From Dugong dugon (taxonomy: Eukaryota; Chordata; Mammalia; Sirenia; Dugongidae): a stretch of DNA of 64,000 nucleotides. Shown here piece by piece: positions 1-10,649 of the stretch. The position numbers and the translations under genes are program-made. Every line of letters starts with the position of its first letter. Positions within the stretch are counted from its first letter, which is position 1. The notes under the pieces were generated by a model that saw only the letters and a list, made by a program, of their open reading frames with translations, had not been told where the DNA came from and did no database searches. The DNA lies in NCBI GenBank assembly GCA_030035585.1, contig CM057481.1:63001128-63065127 (forward strand). Direction: 5' to 3'.

Positions 1-1262
1 GAGAGGCTGAACTTTCCTCCATTTGTTTTTGCTATATCCTACTTTTGATTTCTTTTCAAACTCTATTTTCTCCAGCTGAAATATACTCCTTTATCCATGA
101 GCAACATTCTGTGATACCCAAAGTATTAGAATAGAATAAGTTATACTGCAGTAGAAAATAAACCCTAGAATCTCAACCCATTGGTGTGTAATGACACCAT
201 TTCTCACTTATAACACTGTCTGATATGGGTTGAGTGACTCTACCACAGGCCTTCCTGCACAGCTCTGCTGTGTGGCTGTATTGGTATAGGTTCTCTTATT
301 GTTGGTGATTCAGGGTTCAAAGTTATTTCCATATCTGACTATCAGAGAGTCCTTTGCTTCAAGCCATGTGATGAGAAAGAGAAAGAGATCACTTCTAGTC
401 ATGTTCCACTGCTAATAATTTTATCAAATAACCACTTCCAGATACTCTGAGTTCAGGAAATGAGGAAGATCATGTGGTTACTTAGTGACAGCAAGAGTCT
501 GCCATGTCAGATCTGGATTTCGGCCACTGCCCCTGTTACTCTTCAAGAAGCCTTCGCTACAGAACTCTAACTTGAGCTCTTCCTCAGCAAGATTGGTCCT
601 ATCTATTGATAGTAGTCTTAATCCACCAACTGGACTGTAAATTCATTCAGGAAAGAGAACTTGCTTATGTCTTTTATTACATGATGCTATCACATTTTCT
701 TCTTCCCTTCAACCCTTGCCCCCCAACCTTCCTCATTTTACCAACACATGGTGTAGAGTATAAAGACTTGCTCATTATAGGTTACTCAACATAGGCTGGA
801 TAATTAGATGTTATGTTTAATTGAAGGCAGAGGGTTGAAGGTTACTTTGATCATACCTATGGGCAGGAAAAGGAGGCATAGATTCATAGCCAAATGAATG
901 AAAAAGATCTTGTGGTTGTAGTTCACTGTAAGTTAATTAATCCTTGGTCAATAGTGATGTCTTAATCACACAAGCTAATTTAATCTTGGGCTCCATTTTT
1001 AGAGAGGGATCCAGAACATAGAAGATGAGCATTCTGCTACATCTTGGATTATAGTGTTCATATCTGGAAATATTCAAATCAATGCTTAGTTGAAAGAAGT
1101 GGGGCCTGGAGGAGAATTGTGAAGAATATGACACCTATTTTGAAATTAAAAGCTAATTTGTTTGACTCCAAGTAACAAAATATAATTTATAGAGAGATAG
1201 GCTTGGTTTCCAGGTAAGAAAAAAGTTTAAATTAATAGGTGGTGTGATGAATCAATAGGTGA
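1..1262. other. unique non-coding sequence
   Basis: I see no convincing gene or recognisable repeat here. Reading frames are short (under 70 codons) and have no family resemblance. The stretch is AT-rich and has mutated-looking background composition. A short piece near 615-680 has weak resemblance to the 3' end of L2-type repeats, not enough to call. Confidence 0.5.
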
Positions 1263-1509
1263 TGTGATGGTTAAGGTTGTGTGTCCTCTTGGCTGGACCA
1301 TGATTCTCAGTGGTTCGTCAGTTATGTAGTTTGGCAGTTATGTAATGATGGAATCATCCTTCATGATATAATCTGATGGAATCAGCCAATCAGTTGTAAG
1401 GGAGTTTCCTTGGGGATGTGTCCTGCATCCAACATATATATGGATGCTCTGGCAAAGCTCACATGCTTGCTCTGGATCCTGCATCCAGCTTGTCATCATC
1501 TGACCTCCA

Positions 1510-1760
1510 ATTCTTGGGACTTGAGCCAGCAGCCTGCTGTATTGCCTGCCAAATCTTGGGATTTGTTGATCTCTGCAGCCTGTGAGTCAAAAGCTTGCCA
1601 TCTGACCTGCCAGTCTTGGATTCATCAGCCTCTGTAGCCTGTGAGCCAGCAGCCTGCCATCTTACCTGCTGATCTTGAGATTTGTCAGCCTTTGCAGCCT
1701 GTGAGCCAGCAGCCTTCCATCTGACCTACCAACCTTGGGTCCATCAGCCCCTGCGGATAA
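1510..1760 (+). repeat. tandem repeat of about 60 bp inside LTR copy 1
   Basis: The phrase 'cagcctgtgagccagcagcc' and close variants recur near 1522, 1578, 1634 and 1698, each followed by 'catctgacctgcc'-like and 'cttgggattcatcagcc'-like text. That is about four diverged units of about 55-65 bp. The LTR copy at 13159-13655 has fewer units, so copy number varies between family members. Confidence 0.65.
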
Positions 1761-1894
1761 GTGAATCAAGAGAAGCCTCCAGCCTGATGCCTGACCCACA
1801 GACTTGGGACGTGCTAGCCTCTACAACTCCATAAGGCATTTCCTTGATCTAAATCTTTCTCTCTCTATATATATGTATATGTATATATATACAT

Positions 1895-2056
1895 GGAGCC
1901 CCAGTTACACAGTGGTTAAGAGCTCAGCTGCTAACCAAAAGGTCAGCAGCTTGAATCGACCAACTGCTCCTTGGAAACTCTATAAGGCAGTTCTACTCTG
2001 TCCTATAGGGCTGTTATGAGTTGGAATTGATATGATGGCACCAGATTTGTCTTTTT
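1895..2056 (+). mobile_element. AfroSINE (tRNA-derived SINE) inside an LTR
   Basis: A full SINE in sense orientation: head 'ggagccccagttacacagtgg' region, A-box-like start, body 'ctgctaaccaaaaggtcag', B-box-like 'ttgaatcgacc', then 'ctatagggctgttatgagtt' tail. It is flanked by an exact 11-bp duplication TATATATACAT at 1884-1894 and 2057-2067. The insertion is therefore younger than the LTR that surrounds it. The SINE is non-coding and depends on LINE machinery, probably RTE-type by tail similarity. Confidence 0.88.
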
Positions 2057-2565
2057 TATATATACATTCTTCACTGATTTTGCTTCTCTAGAGAACCCAG
2101 GCTAAGATAGGCAGTTTCCAAAAATGAACTGGATCTGTAAGTTACTGTCACAGGACTGGCACTTCTTGCTGGGGATGTGATAGAGTATGTTTTCAGCATC
2201 AGATGCAGTATGAGAGTATGATGTAATCTGAGTCCTTCCTGAGATTCTATTAGTCCATCTTGTCTTTGTTTAGTCTTATACAAACCAATTGAATTTGACT
2301 TTAACACATATGTTAGGTCATGAGGAAACTATTCTTTCTCTCAGGCTTTTGGTAACTATGGGGAAAAAGAAAAATATATACTTAAAAAAAAAAAACCTTA
2401 CCACTGGCCATCACTTAGTTACCTAAATCTAAGGACCATATTTGGTCCCACCTTTTCCCTGTGTCCTGTGTCCTCCTGAGCACTGATATTCTGCACTACA
2501 GAGGACAAGACATTCTGGAATATCATTATGACCAACACTGATTGCGTCGCTAATATCACCTTGCA

Positions 2566-2665
2566 TAAACAGTAAGCTCCTTCAGGGCAGCAACTACACT
2601 TTTCAGTTGTTCAGTTTTGAGTAACCCCCAAAGCACCAAGCTTAGACATGAGAACAGAGTAAATA
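2566..2665 (+). repeat. L2-like 3' end fragment
   Basis: The text 'agtaagctccttcagggcag' followed by a 'cccaaagcaccaag' block and 'aatatccataaatgc' follows the order of the mammalian L2 3' end (growth-stop sentence 'ctccttgagggcaggg', 'cctagcacag', 'aataaatgnttg'). It is heavily diverged. Confidence 0.5.
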
Positions 2666-2769
2666 TCCATAAATGCTTCTGGATCCACTGATATCACAAG
2701 AGCTCATAAGTCTTCCTAATTGTAAGAATGACACTAAGTGAGACACACTATTTCCCTAAAACATATATA

Positions 2770-3290
2770 ATGCATTCATTCATGAGTCTGAGTTTCTGCT
2801 ATGTAATAGACTTTACTATGCATGAACACAGCAAAGACAAAGCCTCTTGGAGTTTAGAGTGTGGTTATAGAGACTGGAAATAAAGGAGCAAATAAGCAAG
2901 TTCCTGGAATGGTAAGTGGTATGGATTTGAAAAAAAAAAAAAGGTAGGGTGGTGGAGGCAATTTTATTTTCAACAAAGTGAAGAGACTGAATGAAGTAGA
3001 AGAATGAGCCACGTGAAGACATGGAGGAAGAGGATCCTAGGCAGAGGGTAGCCAGCGACAATGCTTTAAGGAGCTGTTGATCTCAGAGTTTGAGTAACAG
3101 CACATTGTTTGAGTCTGGAGGGAAGAAACTAAAGGAAATCTTGAAGGGAATGAAGTCAGAGAGATAGGAAGAAGTTTTTTGGTTTATGGCCTCAAAGACC
3201 ATAGATCTCTTGTGATGGGAAGTGACTGGACATGTTTGAGCAGTGGAGTAATATGATTTCTACATTTTAGATCTGAAAAACTGGGTGAAA
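2770..3290 (+). repeat. ancient pan-mammalian interspersed repeat fragment
   Basis: Blocks occur in the order of a common old mammalian repeat: a 'ttggagttta' block, 'gtgaagacatggaggaagag' with 'cctaggcagagggtagccag', 'gtcagagagataggaagaag', 'atggcctcaaagaccatag', then 'gggaagtgactggacatgtt' with 'gagcagtggagtaatatgat'. A related piece lies at 62205-62530. I recognise the pattern but do not claim its family name. Confidence 0.4.
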
Positions 3291-4422
3291 GATGGTACTA
3301 CCCTCTCATTTCTGAGTATACCTAGACTCTGATGATTTCCCTAGTCATAGAATTTGGGTACTCTCAGGTGATTAGAGTGGGCTGAATCTTAAAATTACCA
3401 CTTCCCCAAGGTTATGACCAGGAAAATAAATGCTTGTAGCTTCCAATGACCTTCATAAAGTATTCTAAGGAGATCGTGCTCATTAGCTTTGGCAGGCAAT
3501 TGATTCAGGAAAAGGATAAATGTGACTCAAAAGCAGGCTAGATCATACTCATTAGCAGTGTCAGGCAGCTGGTACTGAGAAGGGCAATGCTGACTCTAAA
3601 CCCGGGTCAAAGATGAGAAGGGCATATTGGTGTGGGAGAGTCACAGACAATCACAGGCCTCCTTTTCTCATTTAGTAAAAGCATTCCACTCTCTCTCTCA
3701 TAGTTCACTTACTCGCAACATTTATAGAGTGGTTGCTGTGAGCAAGGATGTATTCTAGGTTCTATCGCCAGTGGTGTGGCAGGTCATACAAGGGGTTTCC
3801 ATCATGTGGATCTCAGAAAACTTCAAGGGTAGGGAAGACAAGAGCAATATGTCTCTATGGTAGGAATAAAAAGAAAGAAAGAAAGAGATACCATAAAAGT
3901 CGTCATTAGCATCCCGGAAGGTATATGGACCAATTCACAGAGAATGACATTCACAAATAGGATTTCAGGCTTTTAAAATGTAGTGGGGAAATGTCCTAAT
4001 GCCTTAAGGAAGAGGTTATGGCCAACAAATAAAGGAGTCTCAGTGCCTAGAAGATGAGACAAGTCCTTTGTAACGGAATGTGGTGTTCAGGTTGGGCTGC
4101 TCTCTATGGATATGGCAGAAAGCCAGTTTAAGGGGTAGACTACCAGACTGGGAAAGGCAGCACAGCTGACTTCCATCACCAGTGCTATGGTACAGGACTC
4201 CTTTTGACTTACCTCTCCAAGGACAGGGCTAGACCCGAAGTCTGAGACTGGTGGTTAAATACTTATAGCCTCAAGGATTAAACATTTGCTAGGGCAGGAA
4301 GCCAAGAACAGCACAGGGAAAGTTCACTTATCATTAAGAAAAACCCTTAGCAATTAGCTGGGAACAAGGAACCACCATAAAGAAGATCGTTTATAAAGTA
4401 GGCCTGTCCCCCTTATTTAGGC
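3291..4422. other. unique non-coding sequence with a diverged tandem duplication
   Basis: There is no gene. A diverged duplication occupies about 3471-3608: 'agatcgtgctcattagc' at 3471 is echoed by 'agatcatactcattagc' at 3540, with matching 'ggcag', 'gactcaaaa/gactctaaa' blocks after each. A short GAAA run lies near 3870-3888. The last 9 bases (4414-4422) are the left duplication of the next SINE. Confidence 0.5.
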
Positions 4423-4641
4423 CTCCAATAGAACCAAACCAGTTGCCGGCCAGTTGATTCTGACTCACGGGGACCTTAATGGATGTGAGAGTAGAACTGT
4501 GCTCCATGGGATTTTCAATGGCTGATTTTTCAGAAGCAGATTGTCAGGCCTTTGTTTCAAGGTGGCTCTGGATGGACTCAAACCTCTAACCTTTCAGTTA
4601 ACAGTTGAGTGCATTAACCGTTTGTACTACCCAGAGACTCC
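4423..4641 (-). mobile_element. AfroSINE, minus strand
   Basis: Read on the minus strand it has the SINE order: head opposite 'acccagagactcc', B-box region opposite 'gactcaaacctctaa', and tail opposite 'agttgattctgactcacggg'. It is a variant with a 'cagaagcagattgtcaggcc' middle block seen also at 61229-61355. The flanks repeat TATTTAGGC (4414-4422 and 4642-4650), which supports target-primed insertion. Confidence 0.82.
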
Positions 4642-4650
4642 TATTTAGGC

Positions 4651-5944
4651 ATTACTGTCCCAGAAAATTCTTTTCCCCATGTGTTTTGCATTTGGGCTGT
4701 CCCATCAGTGGTGTCAGATGAAGAATGTACAGACTCAAGGTCAATGGTATGGACAATAAAAGGCTACCTGCTAATGGCAAAGTTGTGGTAAACAGTCTGC
4801 ATAGGAAAATATGACATGAGCAGAATCAGGGAGAAAAAGTGCCTTGCTCGGCACAAGTCTGAGAGAGGTGGGTTTATTTGGAGACATTCTGGATACTGCA
4901 GTTAAAGGAGTAACTTGACAGATCTCATTATAACGATTTTATGGGAAAATGTCAAAGAATGTGCAGATATGTTTCAAAAGCACCATAGTCCATCCTCTGG
5001 CTACAAATTATTTACATTCTTCCCACGCTCTCACTCCCTCCCAAGATCCCCAAATGTCTCATCTGTTATGGGATTAGATTCAGGTTTGAGGTCTAGAATC
5101 TCATTTTCTAAATGGGTCCAGCTGCAGATGGGCTCCTCGGAGGTGGCTCAGGTACAGCTCCCCAGCTCAATTTCTCTCCATCTGCAGACTGTGAACTAAA
5201 GAAGCAAGTTACCTGCCTGTCCCACCACACAAGGGTGAGTGCACTGAAGGCAGAGATTCTCTCTCTTTATCATCCCCAGTGCTTAGCACAATACATAGTA
5301 AAGGCTTGTTGAGACATCCAACTAGAAGTTTTCCTATTGCTTCAGACACAAAAATATCTGCATCCCTCTGTCTCCAAGTAATAGAAGCCCTTGCCGTCAT
5401 TACCTTTCTGCTGATGAAGCCCAGGGATTGCAGCAAAGAACAGAGGCAAGACCTAATGAGAGTAAGCAAACTTTGTGCTCTCTGTACATTGCAGCAAGAG
5501 TCAGCTCTAGCAGGAGAGCCCTTTACAGTACAATCAGAGAGTACTAAACCTCCTTAACTCCCCAAGTAACTGTAGCAACTACATGTTGCCCTAGGGAGCC
5601 CTGCCTAGCCAAGGCCTCCTGTCTCTGGGATTTCTAAACAACTAGAAAATCAAAGGCAGCCCTCACATTGTCAGTCCTCAGACACTATGTTTGCCACCTC
5701 TGAAGCCAAATTAATCTGCTCATGGCCATAAACTGAGATCCAGAGGGAGCACAGGAGCTGCCGTCAGCTGGGATTTTGTTCTGCCTCATTACAGGATCAG
5801 AGAAAGCCCAGCAAAGGAAGGAAATGCTCCTTCTCATCCAGTTTCCCCTTCCCTGAGCTCTCAATGTTTTAGAGTAACCATGCATGTACACTCCCATAAA
5901 ATACACTTTTAAGGGAACAAAGAGTAAAACATGAGAATAGTATC
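4651..5944. other. unique non-coding sequence with an L2-like piece
   Basis: There is no supported gene. Around 5215-5345, 'gtgcactgaaggcagagatt' then 'catccccagtgcttagcaca' follows the L2 3' end order. The overlapping short open frames between 4915 and 5954 occur on both strands and have no family features. Confidence 0.5.
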
Positions 5945-6105
5945 TTAACAACAATCATTTGAGTTTCTTATACTCAGATGAGAAACTGTGACCCAGAGAG
6001 GTTCAAAGTCTCGCCAAAGGGCCACAGCTAATAAAGGACAGAGCCAGGACTCAAGCCTCAGTTGATTTGAGAATGCATACTCTTTACCACTGCCAGGCTA
6101 TGCAA
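5945..6105 (-). repeat. MIR SINE fragment
   Basis: 'cagatgagaaactgtgaccc', 'agagaggttcaaagtctcgcc' (21 bases split: agagaggttc / aaagtctcgcc), 'cacagctaataaaggacaga' and 'gccaggactcaagcctcag' are the reverse complement of the MIR core and tRNA-like part in the right order. Confidence 0.8.
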
Positions 6106-6309
6106 GTCAGACAATGTGTTTTGAGCAAAGGAACTGAATGATTGGGGATAACTCTATAAACAGAATTCCAATATAGGACTAATAATGAAACAGCTCCTGT
6201 CTATGGGTCAGAAATTTTTATGTAGACCAGTAAGAAATCACAGAATATGTGACCATCATTTTACAGTTTACAACTATTATCTGTCATTGATTGGCTGGCT
6301 TCAAGGAAT

Positions 6310-6480
6310 CAAACACTGTACTAAGCATTGTACACATTTTATCAATATTTTTATAGCTTTTCAATGTAGTTATTACAAATTTGGGACTTAAAGCACTGAG
6401 AAGTCAAATAATTTGCCTAAATTTGCATAGCTTGGTTGTGACTGGGCTAGGATGGGAATAAGGTTTCTCCTGCAGAGACT
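6310..6480 (-). repeat. MIR SINE fragment
   Basis: 'tactaagcattgtacacatt' then 'agcactgagaagtcaaataa' and 'tttgcctaaatttgcatagc' follow reversed MIR order (3' end first, then the 'gaggttaagtaacttgccc'-like core). It is more diverged than the copy at 5945. Confidence 0.65.
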
Positions 6481-7267
6481 TCTCAGCTTTTCATGTAAAA
6501 ATCCTGACATTCCTTTGACTTGGCTGTCCCTGTCACATTTCCAGACCTCTATGTAGTATTCCCAGACCTCCATGAAGTCACCAATTTGCTAAAAATAATT
6601 TCTGTGGTTGATGGGGTTTTAATGTCACGTGCTGCCTCCTGGCCCTTCCGCGGAAGACTGTGACACAGAGACCTAGAGGCTGGAGAGCATTTGGAACCCC
6701 AGCCAACACGAGCATGCTCCAGGGTCTAGGTGACTGTGCTCTGATTTCTGCCTACTCCTATTTTTAATTAGGTCAAGGGTGTCCATTGGCAGAGGGGAGC
6801 AGTCGTCTCTCCTGACGGTGTCTCGGGCACCAGGAGCTCTCTGCTGATCACTCCTGTTTCTTTTGCTTTTCTCACACAGCCTGTGGTCAGAGGCAGAGAC
6901 ATTACTCACGGAGTAATTTGTCTAGGTCACACCCACTTACATCAGCTACCCACTTACGACTAAAGGGAGATAAGCCTCTGTATCTCCTAAATGCCACCTG
7001 CCCTTCAGAGTATCCCTTCATGTCCAATAGGTAATTTACTTATTAACTCTGTGAATTGAGCTCCACTTCTACTGGGGCTGTTGACAGGCTGAGTGAGGAA
7101 ACTAGACTCTGTGAAACAGACACAGAGTGGCAAGAGGAATTTCTTGTATCTCAGACTTTGTATGGCTTTAGAAAAGAAGCTGGTTCCAGAGAAAGCTTGA
7201 ATTTGGAATTACCTATCCCAAAGAGAAGGATTACTCCAAGGGCCAGTAGGGATCAACTATGTTGAAA
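6481..7267. other. unique non-coding sequence
   Basis: There is no supported gene. One short minus-strand frame (6673-6909, 78 codons) is basic and has no recognisable motif. A small CpG-containing stretch with CACGTG and CCGCGG lies at about 6625-6655, too small for an island. Confidence 0.45.
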
Positions 7268-7435
7268 TATAGTGTGGTCTAGTGATGGACTAGGAAGAAA
7301 GGCCTGGTGATCTATTTCCGAAAATCAGCCAGTGAAAACCCTATGGATCACAGGGGTTCAATCTGCAACTGATTATGGGGACCACACAGGACTGGACAAC
7401 ATTTTCTTTTGTTGTGCCTGGGGTGGCTATGAGAT
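7268..7435 (+). repeat. long-form AfroSINE, 3' part
   Basis: 'gatggactaggaagaaaggc', 'ctggtgatctatttccgaaa', 'atcagccagtgaaaacccta' and 'ggatcaca' match in order the 3' half of the SINE at 46028-46378. The head is missing, and the tail has decayed around 'ggggtggctatgag'. Confidence 0.75.
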
Positions 7436-7504
7436 GGGAGCTTACTCTATACTAGCTAACAAAAACAACAGTGGAGAGGACATCTTAGGAGTTTGGTAAC
7501 TGAA

Positions 7505-7645
7505 ATTTTAGTTTTGGTTCAGTCATAAACTAGTTTTGGAGAATGTACTTCACCTCTATGGGCCTCAGTTTTCTCATCCATAGTATGGGGATGATAGTCC
7601 TTATCCAATTTCCTTCACAAACATTGTGGGTATAAAGTCAGGATA
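7505..7645 (+). repeat. MIR SINE fragment
   Basis: 'cacctctatgggcctcagtt', 'ttctcatccatagtatgggg' and 'atgatagt' match the sense MIR core ('cctcagtttcctcatctgtaaaatgggga'). Confidence 0.75.
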
Positions 7646-7874
7646 TTGGATTATGGTTTATGAAATTACAGTCCTCTCCATGATCCATCTTCTCAGCCCC
7701 TTTTCTAAACTCAGTCCCACTACCTCCCTTTCTTGACTTGTCTCCTTGCCTGCACAGTCACCTCTTACATATCCACGTGAGCCTGCTGGCTTATACTCCC
7801 TGCTCATAACTGATGCCTGAGCCACAACTTCCCTGGGGCACTTGTATTACCATTCACCTTTAAAGATGAAGCAA
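7646..7874. other. unique non-coding sequence
   Basis: A C/T-rich stretch with no recognised repeat or gene, lying between an MIR and the 5' edge of the RTE LINE. Confidence 0.4.
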
Positions 7875-8059
7875 AGATTGTCATAATGGATTAAACAAAC
7901 CTGATATTGATCATTTTGAACCAATCATATGGTCTACTATGCCGGGAATGACAAATTGAAGAGGGATGGTGTCACATTTATCCTCCTTTAAAAAGAATAT
8001 TTCAAGATCTAACCTGAAATATAAAGATGTCAGTGATAGGATAATATCCATACACTTAC

Positions 8060-8660
8060 AAGGAAGACTACTTAATGACTATTATTCAAATTTACACATC
8101 AACCACTAATGCCAAAGATGAGGAATTTGAAGACTTTTACCAAATTCAGTAGTCTGAAATTGACCAAATATGCACTCAAGATGTATTGATAATTACTGGT
8201 AATTGGAATGTGAAAGGTAGAAACAAAGAAGAAGGGTCAGTACTTGGAAAATATGCCCTTGGTGATATAAATGACAACAGAGATCACACGATAGAATTTT
8301 GCAAGACCAAGCACTTATTAATTTCAAATAACATTTTCAACAACATAAATGGCAACTATACACGTGGACCTTACTAGATGAAAAACACAGGAATCAAATC
8401 AACTACATCTGCGGAAAGAGACTATGGAAAAGTATCTTCAGTCAGAACAAGGCCAGGGGCCAATGGGGGAACAGACAACTTGCTCATATGCAAGTTCAAG
8501 TTGAAACTGAAGAAAATTAAAACAAGTCCATGCGAGCCAAGGTAGGGCCTTGAGTATATCCCACCTGAATTTAGAGACCATCTGAAGAATACATTTGACC
8601 ATTGAACACTAATGACTGAATACCAGATGAGTTGTGGAATGCCATCAAGGACATAATACA
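8060..8660 (+). pseudogene. RTE LINE endonuclease-domain remnant
   Basis: This part encoded the AP-like endonuclease that nicks target DNA for RTE retrotransposition. The clearest open piece (8186-8377) reads IITGNWNVKGRNK...ALGDINDNRDHTIEF, matching the family pattern where a GDWN active-site motif is followed by a GLGERN-like segment and an EFC motif. Here the conserved aspartate of GDWN is asparagine. The next piece (about 8378-8660) still spells, with stops, the 'RNQIDYI'-type region and the run toward the inter-domain linker. Stops and indels break the frame, so it cannot make protein. Confidence 0.8.
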
Positions 8661-8699
8661 TGAAGAAAGCAAAAGGTCATTAAAAAGACAGGAAAGAAA

Positions 8700-10420
8700 G
8701 AAAAGACCAAAATGATGTTAGAAGAAACTCTGAAACTTGCTCTTGAACATAGAGTAGTTAAAGCAAAAGGAAGAAATGACGAAGTAAAAGAGCTGAACAG
8801 AAGATTTCAAATGGCAGCTCAAGAAGACAAAATACAGTATTATAATGAAATGTGCAAAAACCTAAAGTTAAAAAAGCAAAAGGGAAAAACATGATCAGCA
8901 TTTCTCAAGCTGAAAGAACTGCAGAAAAATTCAACCATCAAGGTGCAGTTTTGAAGGGTTCTATAGACAAAATATTGAACAACTCAGGAAGCATCAAAAA
9001 GAGATGGAAGGAATACACAGAGTCACAGTACCAAAAAGAATTGGTCAACATTCAAACATTTCAGGAGGTAGAATATGATCAAGAACTGATAGTATTAAAG
9101 GAAGAAATCCAAGCTGCATTGAAAGCATTGGCAAAAAACAAGGTTCCAGAAATTGATGATATATCAGTTGAAGATGTTTCAACAAACAGATGCAGCAATG
9201 GAGATGTTCACTCATCTATGCCAAGAAATTTGAAGGACAGCTACTTGGCCAACTGACTGGAAGAGATCCATATTTGTGCCCATTCCGAAGAAAGGTGATC
9301 CAACAGAAAGTAGCACTTATCAAAAATATCATTAATATAACACACAAGTAAACTTTTGCTGAAGATCATTCAAAAATGGTTGCAGCAGCACATCGACAAG
9401 GAACTGTCAGAAATTCAAGCCGGATTCAGAAAAGGATGTGGAACTAGGGATATCGTTGCTAATGTCAAATGGATCTTGGATGAAAGCAGAGAATGCCAGA
9501 AAAACATTTACCTGTGTTTTATTGACTATGCAAAGGCATTCGACTGTGTGGATCATAACAAATTATGGATAACATTGCAAAAAATGGGGATTCCGGAACA
9601 CTTAATTGTGCTCATGAGGAACCTGTATATATATGAAGAAGAAGTCATTCAAATGGAACAAGGGGATACTGTGTGGTTTAAAGTCAGGAAAGGTGTGTGC
9701 CAAGGTAGCATCCTTTCACCATACTTACTCAATGTCTGCTGAGCAAATAAACTGAGACCTGGACTATATGAAGAAGAACAGGGCATCAGGACTGGAGGAA
9801 GACTCATTAACAACCTGCAATATGTAGATGACACAACCTTGCTTGTTTAAAGTGAAGAGGACTTTAAGCACTTACTGATGATGATCAAGGACTACAGCCT
9901 TCAGTACGGATTACATCTCAATATAAAGAAAACAAAAATCCTCACAACTGGATCGATAAGCAACATTATGATAAATGGAGAAAAGTTTGAAGTTGTCAAG
10001 GATTTCATTTTACTTGGATCCACAGTCAAAGTCCATGGAAGCGGCAGTCAAGAAATCAGACGAAGTATTGGGTTAGGTAAATCTGCAGCAAAATACTTCA
10101 TTGATAAAGATGTCACTTTGAGGACTAAGGTGTACCTGACCCAAGCCATAGTAATCTTCAGTTGCTTTGTATGCATGCGAAAGCTGGAAAATGAATAAGA
10201 AAGACAGAAGAATAATTGATGCATTTGAATTTTGGTGTTGGCGAAGAATATTGAATGGACTGCCGGAAGAACGAACAAATCTGTCTTGGAAGAAGTACAG
10301 CCAGAACATTCCTTAGAAGCAAGGATGGTGAGATGTCTCAAGTACTTTGGACATGTTATCAGGAGGGACCAGTCTTTGAAGAAGGACATCATGCTTGGTA
10401 AAGTGGAGAGTCAGTGAAAA
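8700..10420 (+). pseudogene. RTE LINE reverse-transcriptase-domain remnant
   Basis: It encoded the reverse transcriptase of the RTE LINE. Open pieces in family order are: linker (8712-8894 and, one frame over, 8852-9256, with VLKEEIQAALKALAKNKVPE before the RT); RT fingers and palm (9356-9742, with AGFRKGCGTRD, then YAKAFDCVDHNKLW carrying the motif A aspartate, then KGVCQGSILSPYLLN); the YVDD catalytic box at 9821-9832 (family usually YADD); LNIKKTKIL and GSTV pieces in 9878-10198; and the C-terminal FGHVIRRDQSL piece in 10232-10417. Frameshifts near 9250-9350 and 9743 plus several stops kill it. Motif residues survive, so decay is moderate. Confidence 0.88.
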
Positions 10421-10576
10421 AGAGGAAGACCCTCAGTGAGATCCATTGACACAGTGGCTTCAACAATTGGTTCAAGCATAACAAAGATTGTGAGGATGAC
10501 GCAGGACCTGGCAGTGTTTCCCTCTGTTGTACATAGGGCTGCTATCAGTCCAAATCGACTTGATGGCACCTAACAA

Positions 10577-10585
10577 CAACATATA

Positions 10586-10630
<45 letters not shown>

Positions 10631-10640
10631 CCACACACAT
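10577..10640. repeat. TG/TA/CA microsatellite at the RTE 3' end
   Basis: A compound run of (TG)n, then about 14 TA dinucleotides, then (AC)n directly follows the RTE 3' end. RTE elements commonly end in short tandem repeats instead of poly-A, so this probably grew from the element's own tail. Confidence 0.85.
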
Positions 10641-10649
10641 TTCAGATAT

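Larger units (their letters stand above)
1263..2109 (+). repeat. LTR of an ERV-like element (family A, copy 1), interrupted by a SINE
   Basis: It begins TGTGATGGTTAAGG and ends at a decayed 'cccaggctaagata'. It shares its blocks in order with three other copies here (13159-13655 plus, 32888-33415 minus, 60855-61228 plus): the 'gctggaccatgattctcagt' block, a 'cagccaatcagttgtaaggg' block followed by 'agtttccttgggg', a Pro/Cys-codon-rich 'cagcctg...' block, then 'cttctctagagaacccaggc'. Terminal TG..A ends and solo occurrence fit a solo LTR of the ERVL/MaLR broad class; the exact family name is not claimed. The middle (about 1510-1760) is expanded as a tandem repeat, and a SINE splits the 3' part at 1895-2056. 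I see no clear flanking duplication. Confidence 0.65.
7875..10584 (+). mobile_element. RTE/BovB-type LINE, nearly complete, inactive
   Basis: A single element runs from an endonuclease-coding start to the characteristic 3' end ('cgacttgatggcacctaac' then 'aacaac'). Endonuclease and reverse-transcriptase parts are in normal order, and the length of about 2.7 kb suits a 5'-truncated RTE element. The 3' end shares the 'ggctgctatcagtccaaatcg' idea ('gctatgagtcggaactgact' in other copies) with the AfroSINE tail. It is followed by a TG/TA/CA microsatellite. It carries numerous stops and frameshifts, so it is immobile. Two other fragments of the family lie at 12289-12798 (minus) and 33539-33818 (plus), and a short tail at 53131-53256. 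Confidence 0.92.

Noticed and set aside
2384..2396. A run as the tail of a retrocopy
   Set aside because: No AATAAA upstream, no duplication and no coding-like sequence before it.
6673..6909. 78-codon basic minus-strand frame
   Set aside because: No motif or conservation evidence, and no RNA-processing signals around it.
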